From positions 3,224,001 to 3,288,000 of the forward strand of contig OZ242331.1 in the NCBI GenBank assembly GCA_965208275.1: a DNA stretch of 64,000 bases, in the 5' to 3' direction. Shown one piece after another: positions 34,503-43,557 of the stretch. The notes under the pieces are model-generated. The model did no database searches. It saw only the letters and a program-made list of their open reading frames with translations, and had not been told where the DNA came from. Every line of letters starts with the position of its first letter. The first letter of the stretch is position 1. The stretch comes from Bin5 sp022827195 (GTDB lineage Bacteria; Chloroflexota; Anaerolineae; Caldilineales; Caldilineaceae). The translations under genes were made by a program, and so were the position numbers.

Positions 34503-35474
34503 ATGCTACGCGTAGCCAAGCCCGAAGGATTTGGTAATATCGTCCTGGAAGAGGTGCCTATGCCGCCGGTCGGGCCGCAAGAGGTCAGGGTGCGGAGCAA
34601 GGTCAGCCTGATCAGCAGAGGGTCGGAAATCCTGAGGCGTTACATGAGAGAGGAGGAGATCAATCCGGCGATTATGGGCTATTCGCTGGCCGGCGTGGTT
34701 GACGCGGTCGGCAGCGAAGTCGCGCACCGCTTTCAGCCGGGTGACCGGGTGATGGCGGTCGCGCCGCATGCGCAGTATGCGGTGCAGCCATCTGAAGGGT
34801 ATGACGGGCCGCGCGTCTGGCCGATTCCGGACGACATCTCCTTTGAAGAAGCGACCTTCCTGCCTTTGGCTAAGAGCGGTGTCATCTGGGCGCAGTCGCC
34901 GGGCATCCGGCCCCGTCACACGGTTGTTATTATGGGACAGGGACTGGTTGGCAACCTGGTGCTGCAGGCGGCGCGCCAGCATCTGTGCGAGCGGATCATC
35001 GTTGTCGACGCGATCGCGAAACGCTGTCAGCAGGGACTCGACTACGGCGCGGACCACGCCATCGACGTGAACGAGACGGACCCGGTCGAGCGGGTGATGG
35101 AACTGACCGAGGGTGAGGGCGCGGATATTGTGTTTGAATGTGTCGGCGGCAAACCGGGCTTGAACTCCTTTGCGCAGGCGCAGCAGATGGTCCGGGTCGG
35201 CGGTACGCTGCACCTGATCGGGCTCTATCATGGACAGCCGCTGCCGCTCGACGCGGCCAGGATGCAGCGGCGGCGCATGCTGGGCGGCTATTTTCAGGAG
35301 GACCCCGGCGAAGTCATGATGGCGCGGACCGTCGAACTGATGCAGGCGGGGAAGATCCGGGTCAAGCCGATGATCAGCCATCGCTTCCCCTACCAGCAGG
35401 CCAAAGAGGCCTTCGACCTGCTCTATGAACGGCTGTCGGAGGCGATGGGCGTGCTGCTGATCTGGGAGGAGTGA
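34503..35474 (+). CDS. MDR-superfamily oxidoreductase without catalytic-zinc cysteine
   Basis: 323 aa from ATG 34503 (GAGGT upstream). The frame is open to 34425, but the protein starts naturally at MLRVAKPEGFGN. The GroES-like half has VSLISRGSEILRR where zinc enzymes have CGTD, so the zinc Cys is missing, as in BchC-like and bi-domain relatives. The Rossmann half has VVIMGQGLVGNLVLQAA and IVVDAIAKR. NAD(P)-dependent, substrate unknown. A TATACT at 34445-34450 could be a -10, but no -35 is clear. Confidence 0.85.
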   Translation: MLRVAKPEGFGNIVLEEVPMPPVGPQEVRVRSKVSLISRGSEILRRYMREEEINPAIMGYSLAGVVDAVGSEVAHRFQPGDRVMAVAPHAQYAVQPSEGYDGPRVWPIPDDISFEEATFLPLAKSGVIWAQSPGIRPRHTVVIMGQGLVGNLVLQAARQHLCERIIVVDAIAKRCQQGLDYGADHAIDVNETDPVERVMELTEGEGADIVFECVGGKPGLNSFAQAQQMVRVGGTLHLIGLYHGQPLPLDAARMQRRRMLGGYFQEDPGEVMMARTVELMQAGKIRVKPMISHRFPYQQAKEAFDLLYERLSEAMGVLLIWEE

Positions 35475-35574
35475 GCGGAGTCGCTGGAAAGGAGAAAACT
35501 GATCGTCGTCGAGTCTAAAGGTGGGTCTCAGCGAAGCGCATTCGCTAAGGATGGCAGGGCAGCAGGGGACCGCG

Positions 35575-35907
35575 ATGGACATTGTTCGACATTTGGAACT
35601 CTTGCGGAGTACTTTTCCGAGGGATTTCGAAGTGTTTCCGCTCGTCGGCCCTCTCATGCCGGACTTCCTAGAATCGGGTTGGCTTCCCATGGGTACCGAC
35701 GGGTGTGGAAGCTACTACATTTTCCCTCTGAATGGCGACTTCGGGCCGGGACTCGCGGTCGTGTTACACGACCATGAATACGTATACAACCCTGCCTACA
35801 TCATGGCTTTGGACCAGGAGGATTTCATCAGGTTCCTGGTCGAGGATAAAGTGACGAGTGCCGCATCGGCTCTTGACGGTGGATCGTATCGTTGGCCGTT
35901 CGAATAG
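35575..35907 (+). CDS. SMI1/KNR4 (SUKH)-like small protein
   Basis: 110 aa from ATG 35575, which has AGGGGA 6 nt upstream; GTG 35521 and ATG 35551 are in-frame alternatives. The pattern PLMPDFLESGWLPMGTDGCG, then SYYIFPLNG and VVLHDHE resembles the SUKH core (G-W-L-P-x-G-x-D-G-x-G). SUKH proteins are often immunity proteins of polymorphic toxins, but no toxin gene is adjacent, so it may be an orphan. Slightly short for the family. Confidence 0.6.
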   Translation: MDIVRHLELLRSTFPRDFEVFPLVGPLMPDFLESGWLPMGTDGCGSYYIFPLNGDFGPGLAVVLHDHEYVYNPAYIMALDQEDFIRFLVEDKVTSAASALDGGSYRWPFE

Positions 35908-36176
35908 GAGGAGGTGTTGACGAGGGACCCTGCGAAACTTGAGTTCTCTGGAGTTCCGCTGCCCTGAGAAGCCTAGAGAGCGCTGCTTCCAATAGACCGT
36001 TCCTGTTTTTGCCACAAACGCCCGGCGGGAAGGAGTCTCCAATCAGAGGGCAGTCTCGTGCAACTCTAGCCGAGTCTCTTCGACCCAGCAGCTGCAAAGT
36101 ATCCTCGCGTGAATAACCACTGTTCAGACGCAACCCATGAGTTCCCGAATCTCCGTTCCAAACCGGGAGGCACTAG

Positions 36177-37814
36177 ATGGCCTTTTCTGCCAGAGGAATC
36201 GTTCACCGATCAACAGTAACCGGAAAGCGGGGCATGATCGCATCGGCGCACCCGCTGGCATCGGTCGCAGGGCTCCGCATCCTGATCGATGGCGGGAACG
36301 CCGTCGATGCGGCCGTGGCGGTGGCCGCCGCGCTCAACGTGGTTGAGCCGTACATGTCCGGCCTAGGCGGCGACGGATACATGCACATCTACTCGGCGCG
36401 CGAGGGGGAGCACAAGGTGCTGGACTATATGGGGCGTGCGCCCTACGCGGCCACCTTTGACGAGGTGGGCGAGGCGGCAAGCCGGGAACGGGGGCCGCGC
36501 TCGCCGATCATCCCGGGGGCTTGCGGCGGCTGGCTCGCTGCGCTGGAGCGCTTTGGTTCGATGGACGCGGCCGCGGTCTTCCAGCCGGCGATCGAATACG
36601 CGGAGCAGGGCTTTCCGCTGACAGTGAAGAACGCCTATTTCACCGAGTTCAGTGTGCCGGAGATGCTGAAGTACCCGTCAACAACGGCAAACTATCTGCC
36701 GCATGGGCGTGCGCCGCTCGCGGGCGAGTTGATGACGCAGCCCGACCTGGCGAACAGCATGCGCGCCATCGCCGAAGGCGGCGCCGACGTTTTCTACCAA
36801 GGTGAAATCGCAGACAAGCTGGTGCGCTACATGGAGGAGAACGGCGGGCTGATCACAAGTCGCGACCTGACAGATTTCGCGGTCGAGTGGCAGGATCCGG
36901 TCTCGGTGACGTACCGGGGCTACCGCGTCTTCGGGCCGCCGCCGCCGTGCCAGGCGGTCCAGTACCTGGAGACGCTGAACATCATGGAGGGCTTCGACGT
37001 AGCGGCGATGGGTCACAACAGCGCCGCGACACTGCACCGCTTTATCGAGGCGGCCAAGCTGGCGCAGGCCGACCGGGCCGAGTACGCCGGTGTCGACGAT
37101 CCGCCCACATCCGGTCTCCTGGACAAGGAGTTTGCGGGCCAGCGACGGGCAGAAATCGGCGCGCAGGCCCGTCCCAGCGGGGGCGAGCGCTTTACTTCCG
37201 ACAAGATGGCCGGCGAGGTGCTGGCGGGCGACCCGCGGGCGTGGATGCGCAGCGAGTGTACGACCCATTTCAGTGTGGCTGACGCGGCCGGCAACGCGGT
37301 TGGTGTAACGCAGAGCCTGGGCGCCGGATACGGCTCGGCTGTGGTGGTCCCGAGCACGGGCATCGCGCTGAATAACTTTCTCTACTGGATGGACAGCGAT
37401 CCGCAGAGCCCGAATGCGGTCGGGCCCGGCCGCAAGCTGGAGATGTGCATGTCCCCGGCGCAGGTGTGGGACGACCAGGGGCTGCGTTTCCTGATCGGGA
37501 CGCCGGGCAGCTACGGCATTCTGCAGACAACGCCGCAGATGATCATGAACGTCATCGATCACGGTATGAACATTCAGGCCGCGATCGAGGCGCCGCGCGT
37601 CAAGGCGACGGCGCCGGGCACGCTGGTCGACGTCGAGACGCGCATTGGCGAAGATGTGCTGCTGGAACTGACGCTGAAAGGCCACCGGCTGAACCGTCTG
37701 GGGCCATGGGCTGCCGACGTCGGGGGCGGCCAGGGCATCATGGTCGATCCCGAGAGCGGCGGCTTCATGGGCGGCGCTGACCCGCGGCGCGATGGGTACG
37801 CGCTCGGCTGGTAG
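36177..37814 (+). CDS. ggt: Gamma-glutamyltransferase family Ntn-hydrolase
   Basis: 545 aa, full length. N-terminal chain: GMIASAHPLASVAGLRIL and GGNAVDAAVAVAAAL. The autocatalytic nucleophile Thr362 is in SECTTHFSVADAAGNAV. The small subunit has FLIGTPGSYGILQT and GGGQGIMVDPESG. There is no signal peptide, unlike periplasmic GGTs, so it may be one of the cytoplasmic GGT-like acylases. GGGAGG precedes the ATG. It cleaves gamma-glutamyl or related amides; exact substrate unknown. Confidence 0.9.
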   Translation: MAFSARGIVHRSTVTGKRGMIASAHPLASVAGLRILIDGGNAVDAAVAVAAALNVVEPYMSGLGGDGYMHIYSAREGEHKVLDYMGRAPYAATFDEVGEAASRERGPRSPIIPGACGGWLAALERFGSMDAAAVFQPAIEYAEQGFPLTVKNAYFTEFSVPEMLKYPSTTANYLPHGRAPLAGELMTQPDLANSMRAIAEGGADVFYQGEIADKLVRYMEENGGLITSRDLTDFAVEWQDPVSVTYRGYRVFGPPPPCQAVQYLETLNIMEGFDVAAMGHNSAATLHRFIEAAKLAQADRAEYAGVDDPPTSGLLDKEFAGQRRAEIGAQARPSGGERFTSDKMAGEVLAGDPRAWMRSECTTHFSVADAAGNAVGVTQSLGAGYGSAVVVPSTGIALNNFLYWMDSDPQSPNAVGPGRKLEMCMSPAQVWDDQGLRFLIGTPGSYGILQTTPQMIMNVIDHGMNIQAAIEAPRVKATAPGTLVDVETRIGEDVLLELTLKGHRLNRLGPWAADVGGGQGIMVDPESGGFMGGADPRRDGYALGW

Positions 37815-37878
37815 GGGACGGCAGTGGTCAGTTGCCAGTGGTCAGTTGCTCGTTGACGATTCTCAGGGTGGTTGCGGT

Positions 37879-38865
37879 CTAAGATTCTTCGGCGCGGCCG
37901 GTCAGGTGGATGAGGCCGTCGCCGCCGTGAACGCGGTGCAGGCCGCGGCGCATGATGACGATGCCGTCCTTCTCGGCGCGCAGCTCGGCCAGCGTTTTGC
38001 CGAGCGGGTCGTGGAGTGTGCCCACGAGTTGGCCGTTCTTTACCTCCTCCAACAGTTCGACGCGGGGGCGGAAGTAGCCGGCGACCGGCGCCGACATTAC
38101 TTCGTCCATGTTACCGTCGCCTAGCAGGTGCAGCGGCGGCGGTGCAGTTTCCGGCTCCTCCAACAGCATATCCAGATGCCGCATGACGTTCAGGACGCCG
38201 CGTGCGAAGCAGTCTACGTCCTGGGGCCGGGCGCGACCGGCGCCGGGCGCTTCTGTGTAAAGGCAGGGTACACCCAGGTCGAGCGCGGCGGAGAGTGTGC
38301 GGCCCGGCGGCACAGGCGGCGGGTGACCCCAGAGCACTGGTGCACCGAAGACGCGCGCCGCGGCCAGCGAACGCCGGCCGGTATCGTCGCCGCTGTGGAC
38401 GTAGCCGACCAGCGTGGGAATGTCGCCGACGACGCCGGCGCTGTGCAGATCGATGAAAAAGTCGGATGCGCTGATCAGTTTGACGGTGAGCCAGTGGGCG
38501 ATTTGCTGGGTCAGCGTGCCGTTTTCAGAACCGGGAAATACGCGGGCCAGGTTGAGGCCGTCGACGGGACTGTTGCGCGTGGCGGTGGCATATGCCGCCA
38601 CGTTGCATACGGGGACCATGAGCAGCGCGCCGCGTAGCTCCGCCGGGCTGACCTTGGCGGCTATGCGGTGAATCGCCTCGACGCCCTCATACTCGTCCCC
38701 GTGGACAGCGGCGAACACGACCAGGGTCGGCCCCGGCTCGGTTCCAGTCGCGGTCAGCAACGGAAGCTGCCACCAGCCGCCTTCCGGACGCTGGGAAATA
38801 TCGAGCAAGCAAGCCTCTTTTCGGCCTCGTTCCAGAGTTGTCACATCCAGTTCGGCAATGTGCAT
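37879..38865 (-). CDS. Succinylglutamate desuccinylase/aspartoacylase-family zinc deacylase
   Basis: 328 aa from ATG 38865 (AGGAGAGG upstream); the open stretch to 39045 is not family-like. Zinc ligands His and Glu in FAAVHGDEYEGVEAI and a later His in DFFIDLHSAGVVGD match the AstE/AspA fold. VPVCNVAAYATATRN and YTEAPGAG are also typical. It removes an acyl group from an N-acyl amine or acid. Last of a run including the MDR enzyme, an unknown protein and a propeller protein. Confidence 0.9.
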   Translation of the reverse strand: MHIAELDVTTLERGRKEACLLDISQRPEGGWWQLPLLTATGTEPGPTLVVFAAVHGDEYEGVEAIHRIAAKVSPAELRGALLMVPVCNVAAYATATRNSPVDGLNLARVFPGSENGTLTQQIAHWLTVKLISASDFFIDLHSAGVVGDIPTLVGYVHSGDDTGRRSLAAARVFGAPVLWGHPPPVPPGRTLSAALDLGVPCLYTEAPGAGRARPQDVDCFARGVLNVMRHLDMLLEEPETAPPPLHLLGDGNMDEVMSAPVAGYFRPRVELLEEVKNGQLVGTLHDPLGKTLAELRAEKDGIVIMRRGLHRVHGGDGLIHLTGRAEES

Positions 38866-38935
38866 CGTCCTCTCCTGAAATTTTCCTTGACGAGATCCGG
38901 GTGCCGGCAGCGAAGACGGCAGACAGTTCGATCGT

Positions 38936-40438
38936 TCACTCGCGAAACTGGATCGAATAGAGATCGGCGTCTTTGAGCACAAAGCGGATGCGGACCGGCT
39001 GCCCCGCCAGTGCACTGAGGTCGCTGCCGCCCTTCCAGTGCGCAATCTGGCTGATCGAATCGCCGAAGATTTCGTTGCTTTCGTCGAGTGAGAAGCCGGG
39101 CACTGGTCTCCCCTCCCGGTCCTGGATTTCCAGGCGTAAACTGCCGGCCGCGGAGGTAGCGTAGTTGAGGACGAGATGACGCCCCGAAAAGATCAAGGGC
39201 TTGGTCAGGCAGACGCCGCCGGACAAGGGCGCGTGCAGCGAGACGAAGCCGTCGATGCGCGTCGTGTAGCGCCGAACTCTCGTGCTGCGGCCGGCCCAGT
39301 AGCTCTCGGTGACGTAGAGGGAGAGCTCGGGGGGCATGCCGGGCGTGTCGGACTCGGTTTCGAGCAGGCCCCAGCCGATGCAGTTGTCGCCGTAGACCCA
39401 GCTGTCCAGGCTGCTGGGGCCGGGTCGGATGTAAGCCTCTCCCCAGCGTTTGAAATTTTCGCCGTCGCGGCTGGACATGAATACGCCGTCGGTGACGACC
39501 GAACCGTAGCGAGGATGGGCCGCGCTGCGCTCGCGGCGCAGCGCCAGCCCGGGCAGGTAGTCGGTCTGGTCCACCCAGCCCCTGTCCACGTATCGCATTG
39601 GAAAGCCAAAGAAGATGTGCGGTGCGCGTGCGTAGGGCCGGATCTGATTGGTGTAGAGCGCCTCCTCCGGCGCGTCGCCGTATTCGAGCCACTTTGGCTC
39701 GCTCCAGTGGAGAAAGTTGGGCGAGGTAGCGGTCTTTATGGCGCGAACGCCGTGGGGAGCGCCGCCATCGAAGTCGCGAAAGTAGGCGCGGTACTCACCC
39801 CGAACCTCGTCATAAAAGGCCAGGTTCTGTGAATCGAAGTAGCCTTGCGTGATGACCGGTTCCGGGGCGGAATTGGCGTCGTTTCGCATCAGCGAAAACC
39901 TGTAGCCGTCGGGCGATTCGAGGGCGTAGAGCACGCGCGGCGAACTACTCGGGACAATGGCCTTGTAGGCAGCGCTCTCCTGGCTGGCAGGATTCGAGTC
40001 GCGAAATACGACGGTGTCACCAGCGCTGAGCTCGATGCCGCCCAGACTCTCAGGCGAGACCAAAATGTTGTTGTCGCGGCTGCCTTCGTACTCGACCAGG
40101 CCCATCTGCGGCTTTTCCCAATGTTTGCCGTCCCGGCTCTCGGCGTAGCATAGAAGGTACGGGTGGGGGTAGTCTATCTGGCTGCCGCCCATGTCGTACT
40201 GCCAGGCGCCGTAGTACATGCGCATGAGGCCCTGATGGTCCTGCAGGACCGTGCGGTAGAGGCAGGCGTTGCCCTCCCAGGGGGCATCGGTCTCCATCAC
40301 CACTTCCTGTCTGACAGGCGGATGCAGGCGCAGCTCGATCCTGCCCTCCAGGTCTGCTAAAAGAAAATCGTCGACCAAGGGCTCCAGCCGTGTACCGATT
40401 TCGACCGGCTCGGCGTTTCCGTTCGTGGAACTGCTCAT
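38936..40438 (-). CDS. GH32/43-like beta-propeller protein (paralogue 1)
   Basis: 500 aa. The N-terminal two-thirds have propeller-like repeats typical of GH32/GH43-like proteins: EPLVDDFLLADLEG, APWEGNACLYRTVLQDH, YYGAWQYD, AESRDGKHWEKPQMGLVE and GYFDSQNLAFYDEVRGEYR. A beta-sandwich end follows, with GSLRLEIQDREGRPVPGF and RIRFVLKDADLYSIQF. No signal peptide. GAGGAG precedes the ATG. It is clearly paralogous to 47597-49051. Many such proteins lie in carbohydrate loci and are annotated only as hypothetical or GH32-like; enzymatic activity is not established. Confidence 0.75.
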   Translation of the reverse strand: MSSSTNGNAEPVEIGTRLEPLVDDFLLADLEGRIELRLHPPVRQEVVMETDAPWEGNACLYRTVLQDHQGLMRMYYGAWQYDMGGSQIDYPHPYLLCYAESRDGKHWEKPQMGLVEYEGSRDNNILVSPESLGGIELSAGDTVVFRDSNPASQESAAYKAIVPSSSPRVLYALESPDGYRFSLMRNDANSAPEPVITQGYFDSQNLAFYDEVRGEYRAYFRDFDGGAPHGVRAIKTATSPNFLHWSEPKWLEYGDAPEEALYTNQIRPYARAPHIFFGFPMRYVDRGWVDQTDYLPGLALRRERSAAHPRYGSVVTDGVFMSSRDGENFKRWGEAYIRPGPSSLDSWVYGDNCIGWGLLETESDTPGMPPELSLYVTESYWAGRSTRVRRYTTRIDGFVSLHAPLSGGVCLTKPLIFSGRHLVLNYATSAAGSLRLEIQDREGRPVPGFSLDESNEIFGDSISQIAHWKGGSDLSALAGQPVRIRFVLKDADLYSIQFRE

Positions 40439-40450
40439 CGTGTTCTCCTC

Positions 40451-41302
40451 TCACAAATTGGGCGCTCGCAATAGCACGTTTTCCGATTGAAAGGCCCATA
40501 CCTCGTGGTAGACCTTCAGCGACGGACGCGGGGGCGGATAGCCCGGCGGCTTGTTGCCGGGATCGTGCAGTTCCAGTCGGTCGCGGCCCTCAACTCTGTG
40601 CAGCCAGCCCAGCTCTTCTGCCGCTGGCGCAATCTCTCGCCGCAGGATGAACTCTACGTAATCGAATGCGGCGAAGGCCGCGTGGGCCAGAAATACGCGC
40701 TCCACGGTCCGGCCGTTCCAGGTAGCCATGTCGGGCAGAATCAGCGGACCGGTACAGACCTGAAAGGTAGCGTCCTCGCGGTTGACGTTGATCAGATTGA
40801 CGGGAAATTCGACCGTTACACGCAGTTTGGTCTCCGGATCGCGGTATGAGCAACGGGCGTTGAGCAGGGCGTCGGCCAGGGTGGCTTCGACGACCTGTTG
40901 GGCGACGCGCAGCTCGATAGGATGCGGGTGTTCTCTGAGGCAGATACGATGGTCCTGGAAGGAGGCGCTGAGCTCACGTGCGGCTGCCTGCTCGCCCTCG
41001 ACGCTGGGGCGCCTGGCGATCGGAATCTGATGGGTACGGCTGAAGGCCATACGGAACTCGTCGCTTGGAATCTGGAAGAATTCGCGCCGCGGAATGGTGT
41101 ACTCGGAACGGCAGGGGGCGCCGACGAAGAGTTCTGCCGCTGTGCCATTCCCGTTCGAAATAGAACAGCGGGACTCCAGGTTGAACCGGACGTGGCGCAC
41201 GTCGCCTTCTTTGCCGATGAAGCCACCGGCGTACTTGAAGTATGGATCACGCTTGACGGGGAAGGTATGCCAAGTGAAAAATGAGCGCGGAAAATCGATC
41301 AT
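40451..41302 (-). CDS. Unrecognised 283-aa protein
   Basis: 283 aa, no family recognised. No signal peptide or membrane helix. The sequence is mixed alpha/beta with aromatic, proline-rich ends (KPPGYPPPRPSLKVYHEV) and a region PVNLINVNREDATFQVCTGP. GGAGG lies 5 nt before the ATG, which supports it being a real gene. It is 12 nt before the propeller gene and 98 nt after the MDR gene, so it probably belongs to the same catabolic operon. Confidence 0.7.
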   Translation of the reverse strand: MIDFPRSFFTWHTFPVKRDPYFKYAGGFIGKEGDVRHVRFNLESRCSISNGNGTAAELFVGAPCRSEYTIPRREFFQIPSDEFRMAFSRTHQIPIARRPSVEGEQAAARELSASFQDHRICLREHPHPIELRVAQQVVEATLADALLNARCSYRDPETKLRVTVEFPVNLINVNREDATFQVCTGPLILPDMATWNGRTVERVFLAHAAFAAFDYVEFILRREIAPAAEELGWLHRVEGRDRLELHDPGNKPPGYPPPRPSLKVYHEVWAFQSENVLLRAPNL

Positions 41303-41400
41303 GACTGCCTCCGGTGGCGGCGAGGAACGAGCTAGAGGACGATTAGGCAGAGACTACCTCTCGCCTCCGCCGGATCTCACGCCTCAATTCTCTCGATTGT

Positions 41401-42477
41401 TCAGTTCCAGGTGAAAAAGACGCTCAGCCAGCCCTCGCGGCCGCCCATCATGCGGTCATACAGTTGCGGCGCCTGGGTGTAGGGCGCCACGTGGCTGACA
41501 AGTGGCTGGACTTTCAGATCGCCGCGGCGGATGAGGTCGAGGATCACGTGCTGATTGCGCGCGCGCGTCCACGGCCAGTATGGATGGGTGTCACTCATGC
41601 CGGTCTGGTAGGAGCCTGTCATTACGATTTCGCGACGGAACAGCTCGTTGGATTCGATGGTCACAGAGCCGCTCGTCGCGCCCACGAGGATAATGCGCCC
41701 TCGATCCGCCGCGGCCTTGATCATAGTGGGATAGTTGCCAATGAATGACGTGCAGTGAAGTTGCACCTCGGCGCCGCTGCCCGGCAGCATGGTCGGCAGA
41801 GCGCCCCGCCAGCGCCATGGCAACTGCGTGTTCGCCCGGATTTCATTGACGACATCCTGGCGGTCGGCGTCGATGAGATGGGAGGCGCCCAGCTGGCCGG
41901 CGAGCTCCAGCCGTTCCTCTACCATGTCGACGCCGAACAGTGGGTATGCTCCGACGAGGCGGCAGAGTTGCAGCGCAAGCAGGCCGACGACGCCCAGCCC
42001 GTGCACGGCCGCAGATTCGCCGATCTGAATCTGGGCGCGGCGCACACCATGCAACGCGATGTCGCCGAGCACGCTGAAGGCGATTTCCACTTCCGACAGG
42101 TCATCCGGCACCTTGTGGATGCGGTACTGCTGCGGGATGGCGACCTCATTGGCAATGGACGCCGGCGTTACCAGCCAGTGCGATGCGTGGTTGCCGCTGC
42201 AGATCACGCGGTCACCGACCACCACGCTGTCGATTTCGTTTCCCACGGCCTCGACCACGCCGATCGCGGTGTAGCCCAGGCCGGCAGGCTCGAACTCTGC
42301 CTGTTGTACCGCGCAGGCCGTGCGGCGGGCTCGGATGCCATTCATCTCCGAACCGGCACTGACCTGGGTGAGGTGCGTGCGCACCAGGATCTGATTTGAC
42401 GCGGGGACAGGCACTTCGAACTCTTCGATTTCAATCTGACCCGTGGGTGTGAGGACCAGCCGTTGTCCTTTTGACAC
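41401..42477 (-). CDS. MDR-superfamily oxidoreductase lacking catalytic-zinc cysteine
   Basis: 358 aa. Starts at GTG (42475-42477) with AGGA 9 nt upstream. The GroES domain has LTQVSAGSEMNGIRA where zinc enzymes have Cys. GLGYTAIGVVEAVGNEI and AVHGLGVVGLLALQLC (Rossmann) mark it as an MDR enzyme, and WRGALPTMLPGSGAEVQLHC is its own feature. Same zinc-less type as 34503-35474. Probably NAD(P)-dependent on a sugar-like alcohol. Confidence 0.85.
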   Translation of the reverse strand: MSKGQRLVLTPTGQIEIEEFEVPVPASNQILVRTHLTQVSAGSEMNGIRARRTACAVQQAEFEPAGLGYTAIGVVEAVGNEIDSVVVGDRVICSGNHASHWLVTPASIANEVAIPQQYRIHKVPDDLSEVEIAFSVLGDIALHGVRRAQIQIGESAAVHGLGVVGLLALQLCRLVGAYPLFGVDMVEERLELAGQLGASHLIDADRQDVVNEIRANTQLPWRWRGALPTMLPGSGAEVQLHCTSFIGNYPTMIKAAADRGRIILVGATSGSVTIESNELFRREIVMTGSYQTGMSDTHPYWPWTRARNQHVILDLIRRGDLKVQPLVSHVAPYTQAPQLYDRMMGGREGWLSVFFTWN

Positions 42478-42615
42478 GAGACATATCCTTTCTGTTAGGC
42501 GAGTGCGGCGGCGATAGACAGGAGTGTATGGTCAAGTGTACAATCAAACGCAGTCTGCTTTCAACAACGGGCGGGCGATACAATCGCCTCTCCACATTCG
42601 TCGCGGAGGATGGCA

Positions 42616-43557
42616 ATGACAACTCAACGCACGGTCTACGTCAACGGCTCGTTCGTGGCCGAGAGTGAAGCCGGCTTCTCGATTTTTGACTCGGCGCTTA
42701 TGTTCGGCGACGTGATATTCGAGACGACGCGCGCCTTCAACGGCCAGCCGTTCCGGTTGCGGGAACACATCGAAAGACTCTATGTCGGGCTGAGGACATT
42801 GGAGATCGACTGCGGTTTGACGCCGGATGGCATGGAGGCGGCGACGCTGGAGACAATCGAGAGAAACCGGCCCTGCTTTCCCGATGGGACTGACTTTCAG
42901 ATCGTCCACAATGTCTCACGCGGTCCGCTGGGATTCTACGAGTCGATCTTTGAGGGCGGCGCAAAGCCGACAGTAACGATCAACTGCTGGCCGCTGACCT
43001 GGCACCTGGCCGCGCTGGCCGACTCCTATGTCAGCGGCGTCCATGCCGTCGTCCCGGCGCAGCGTTCTGTCCCCTCGCGTCTGATTGACCCCAAGATCAA
43101 GAACCGCAGCCGCATTTTTTACCAGATGGCCAATATACAGGCACAGAAGGTTGATCCCGAGGCGTGGGCCGTGCTGGTGGACGAGGACGGCTTCCTGACG
43201 GAAGGCACGGGGTCGAACTTCTTTATTATCAAGGACGGCGGTCTGCTGACGCCGGAGCCGCGCAACATCCTGCGCGGTGTCACGCGGCAGGCGGTTCTCG
43301 AACTGGCGCAGCGGCTGGAGCTGCCCTGCCAGGAGAAAAACCTGGAGCCATACGACGTGATGACCGCGGACGAGGCCTTCTTCACTTCGACGCCCTTCAC
43401 AATCATGCCGGCGACGCGTTTCAACGGCCACGACGTTGGTGCGGGCGAACCGGGTCCGGTCACGTTGCGGCTGATGTCGGCCTGGAACCAGATGGTGGAG
43501 GTGGACATGGTCGCGCAGGCGCGCACCTACGCTGACATCGCGCAGAAGGCCGGCTGA
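42616..43557 (+). CDS. Class IV PLP aminotransferase (branched-chain/D-amino-acid type)
   Basis: 313 aa from the ATG at 42616, 6 nt after GGAGG; the ATG at 42610 touches that site directly and is unlikely. Fold-type IV motifs: FSIFDSALMFGDVIFETTRA, the PLP-Lys region LIDPKIKNRSRIFYQMAN (Lys160 or Lys162), Glu196 in LTEGTGSNFF, and RNILRGVTRQAVLELA. It transfers an amino group between branched-chain or D-amino acids and 2-keto acids. Stops tail to tail with a Gfo/Idh gene in a shared TGATCA. Confidence 0.9.
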   Translation: MTTQRTVYVNGSFVAESEAGFSIFDSALMFGDVIFETTRAFNGQPFRLREHIERLYVGLRTLEIDCGLTPDGMEAATLETIERNRPCFPDGTDFQIVHNVSRGPLGFYESIFEGGAKPTVTINCWPLTWHLAALADSYVSGVHAVVPAQRSVPSRLIDPKIKNRSRIFYQMANIQAQKVDPEAWAVLVDEDGFLTEGTGSNFFIIKDGGLLTPEPRNILRGVTRQAVLELAQRLELPCQEKNLEPYDVMTADEAFFTSTPFTIMPATRFNGHDVGAGEPGPVTLRLMSAWNQMVEVDMVAQARTYADIAQKAG

